Of a stretch of 64,000 nt of DNA, positions 63,905 through 64,000 are shown piece after piece (position 1 is the stretch's first letter; each line of letters opens with the position of its first letter). The stretch is from NCBI GenBank assembly GCA_934589675.1, contig CAKTOF010000010.1, positions 21,400-85,399 on the forward strand, written 5' to 3'. The position numbers and the translations under genes were made by a program. This DNA comes from an uncultured Oscillospiraceae bacterium (GTDB taxonomy: Bacteria > Bacillota > Clostridia > Oscillospirales > Oscillospiraceae). The notes beneath the pieces are model-generated. The model did not search any database. It saw nothing but the letters and a program-made list of their open reading frames with translations, and was not told the origin of the DNA.

Positions 63905-64000
63905 TTGAAAGATGCAACACAATTTCATATCCGTCCTGCCCGCCCGGAGGAGGCGGGCTTATTTTATACCCCGCACCCCGAAGAAGATAAGCGGCTGGGT
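63905..64000 (+). CDS. Mobile-element-type conserved protein, N-terminus (3' partial)
   Basis: Thirty-two codons from a TTG start, with AAAGGAG 9 nt upstream, run to the window edge. The residues FHIRPARPEEAGLFYTPHPE resemble the start of a conserved protein that I recall from Clostridia integrative conjugative elements, but the fragment is too short to be sure; a GNAT-like start is the alternative. Confidence 0.45.
   Translation, partial: MKDATQFHIRPARPEEAGLFYTPHPEEDKRLG

Overview
The window is GC-rich chromosomal DNA, almost fully coding, with short intergenic gaps, many ATGA-type gene overlaps and strong Shine-Dalgarno (SD) sequences. A SpoVT regulator, S-layer-homology (SLH) anchors, ECF vitamin transporters, Bacillus-type PhoP boxes and cobalamin-riboswitch control point to a spore-forming gut Clostridia species, most likely of the Oscillospiraceae. 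That placement is inference from gene content. No rRNA, CRISPR array or prophage is visible. The right end, from 63122, is probably the edge of an integrated mobile element.

Layout. 0-4 kb: an overlapping cluster of small enzymes (MBL-fold, VOC, YgjP-like peptidase, HU-like membrane protein), an ECF S component with DUF3842, and a MATE pump. 4.5-11.6 kb: a shikimate kinase-PNPOx fusion, GIY-YIG protein, DEAD-box helicase, asparaginase, thioesterase, orphan prepilin and pyruvate kinase. 11.9-15.1 kb: a YtrA-type GntR regulator with its ABC exporter and a palindromic operator. 15.7-17.6 kb: a leaderless parallel beta-helix protein. 17.7-27.1 kb: a complete phosphate module (phoP-phoR, pstSCAB-phoU, Na/Pi cotransporter) with PhoP boxes at three promoters. 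27.1-28.8 kb: a truncated MocR regulator divergent from an ECF S component, probably for vitamin B6.

28.9-38.6 kb, minus strand, is the most interesting region. A cobalamin riboswitch with a textbook terminator controls a 1186-aa secreted, SLH-anchored protein. It has an alpha/alpha-toroid followed by a DUF4430 (transcobalamin-like) domain, the same order as animal intrinsic factor and transcobalamin. Downstream lie a Cys-rich small-domain protein, a second SLH toroid protein, a DUF4430 lipoprotein, EcfT, and a single polypeptide fusing EcfA, EcfA' and an S component. I read this as a surface capture-and-import route for cobamides.

38.7-49 kb is a metal-homeostasis island: feoA-feoA-feoB with a Cys-rich FeoB partner, a DtxR-family regulator, an AraC regulator, a P1B-type ATPase with two small membrane proteins, DUF3793-flavodoxin, and a ZIP transporter. 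Four GTTAG-N6-CTAAY palindromes lie upstream of feoA, feoB and DUF3793, so they probably form one iron regulon. 49-62 kb carries DegV, a flavin reductase-rubredoxin fusion, deoC-deoD, an FNT channel, spoVT, two MATE pumps, a ferredoxin-type aldo/keto reductase, IMPase, an SLH lysozyme and an FAD oxidoreductase. At 63.1 kb a 25-nt tRNA 3' end borders lower-GC DNA.

The intergenic gaps at 4.0-4.4, 11.6-11.9, 15.1-15.6, 23.0-23.5 and 47.5-47.8 kb are packed with at least three families of small palindromic dispersed repeats. A fourth repeat occurs at 39.3 and 50.1 kb.
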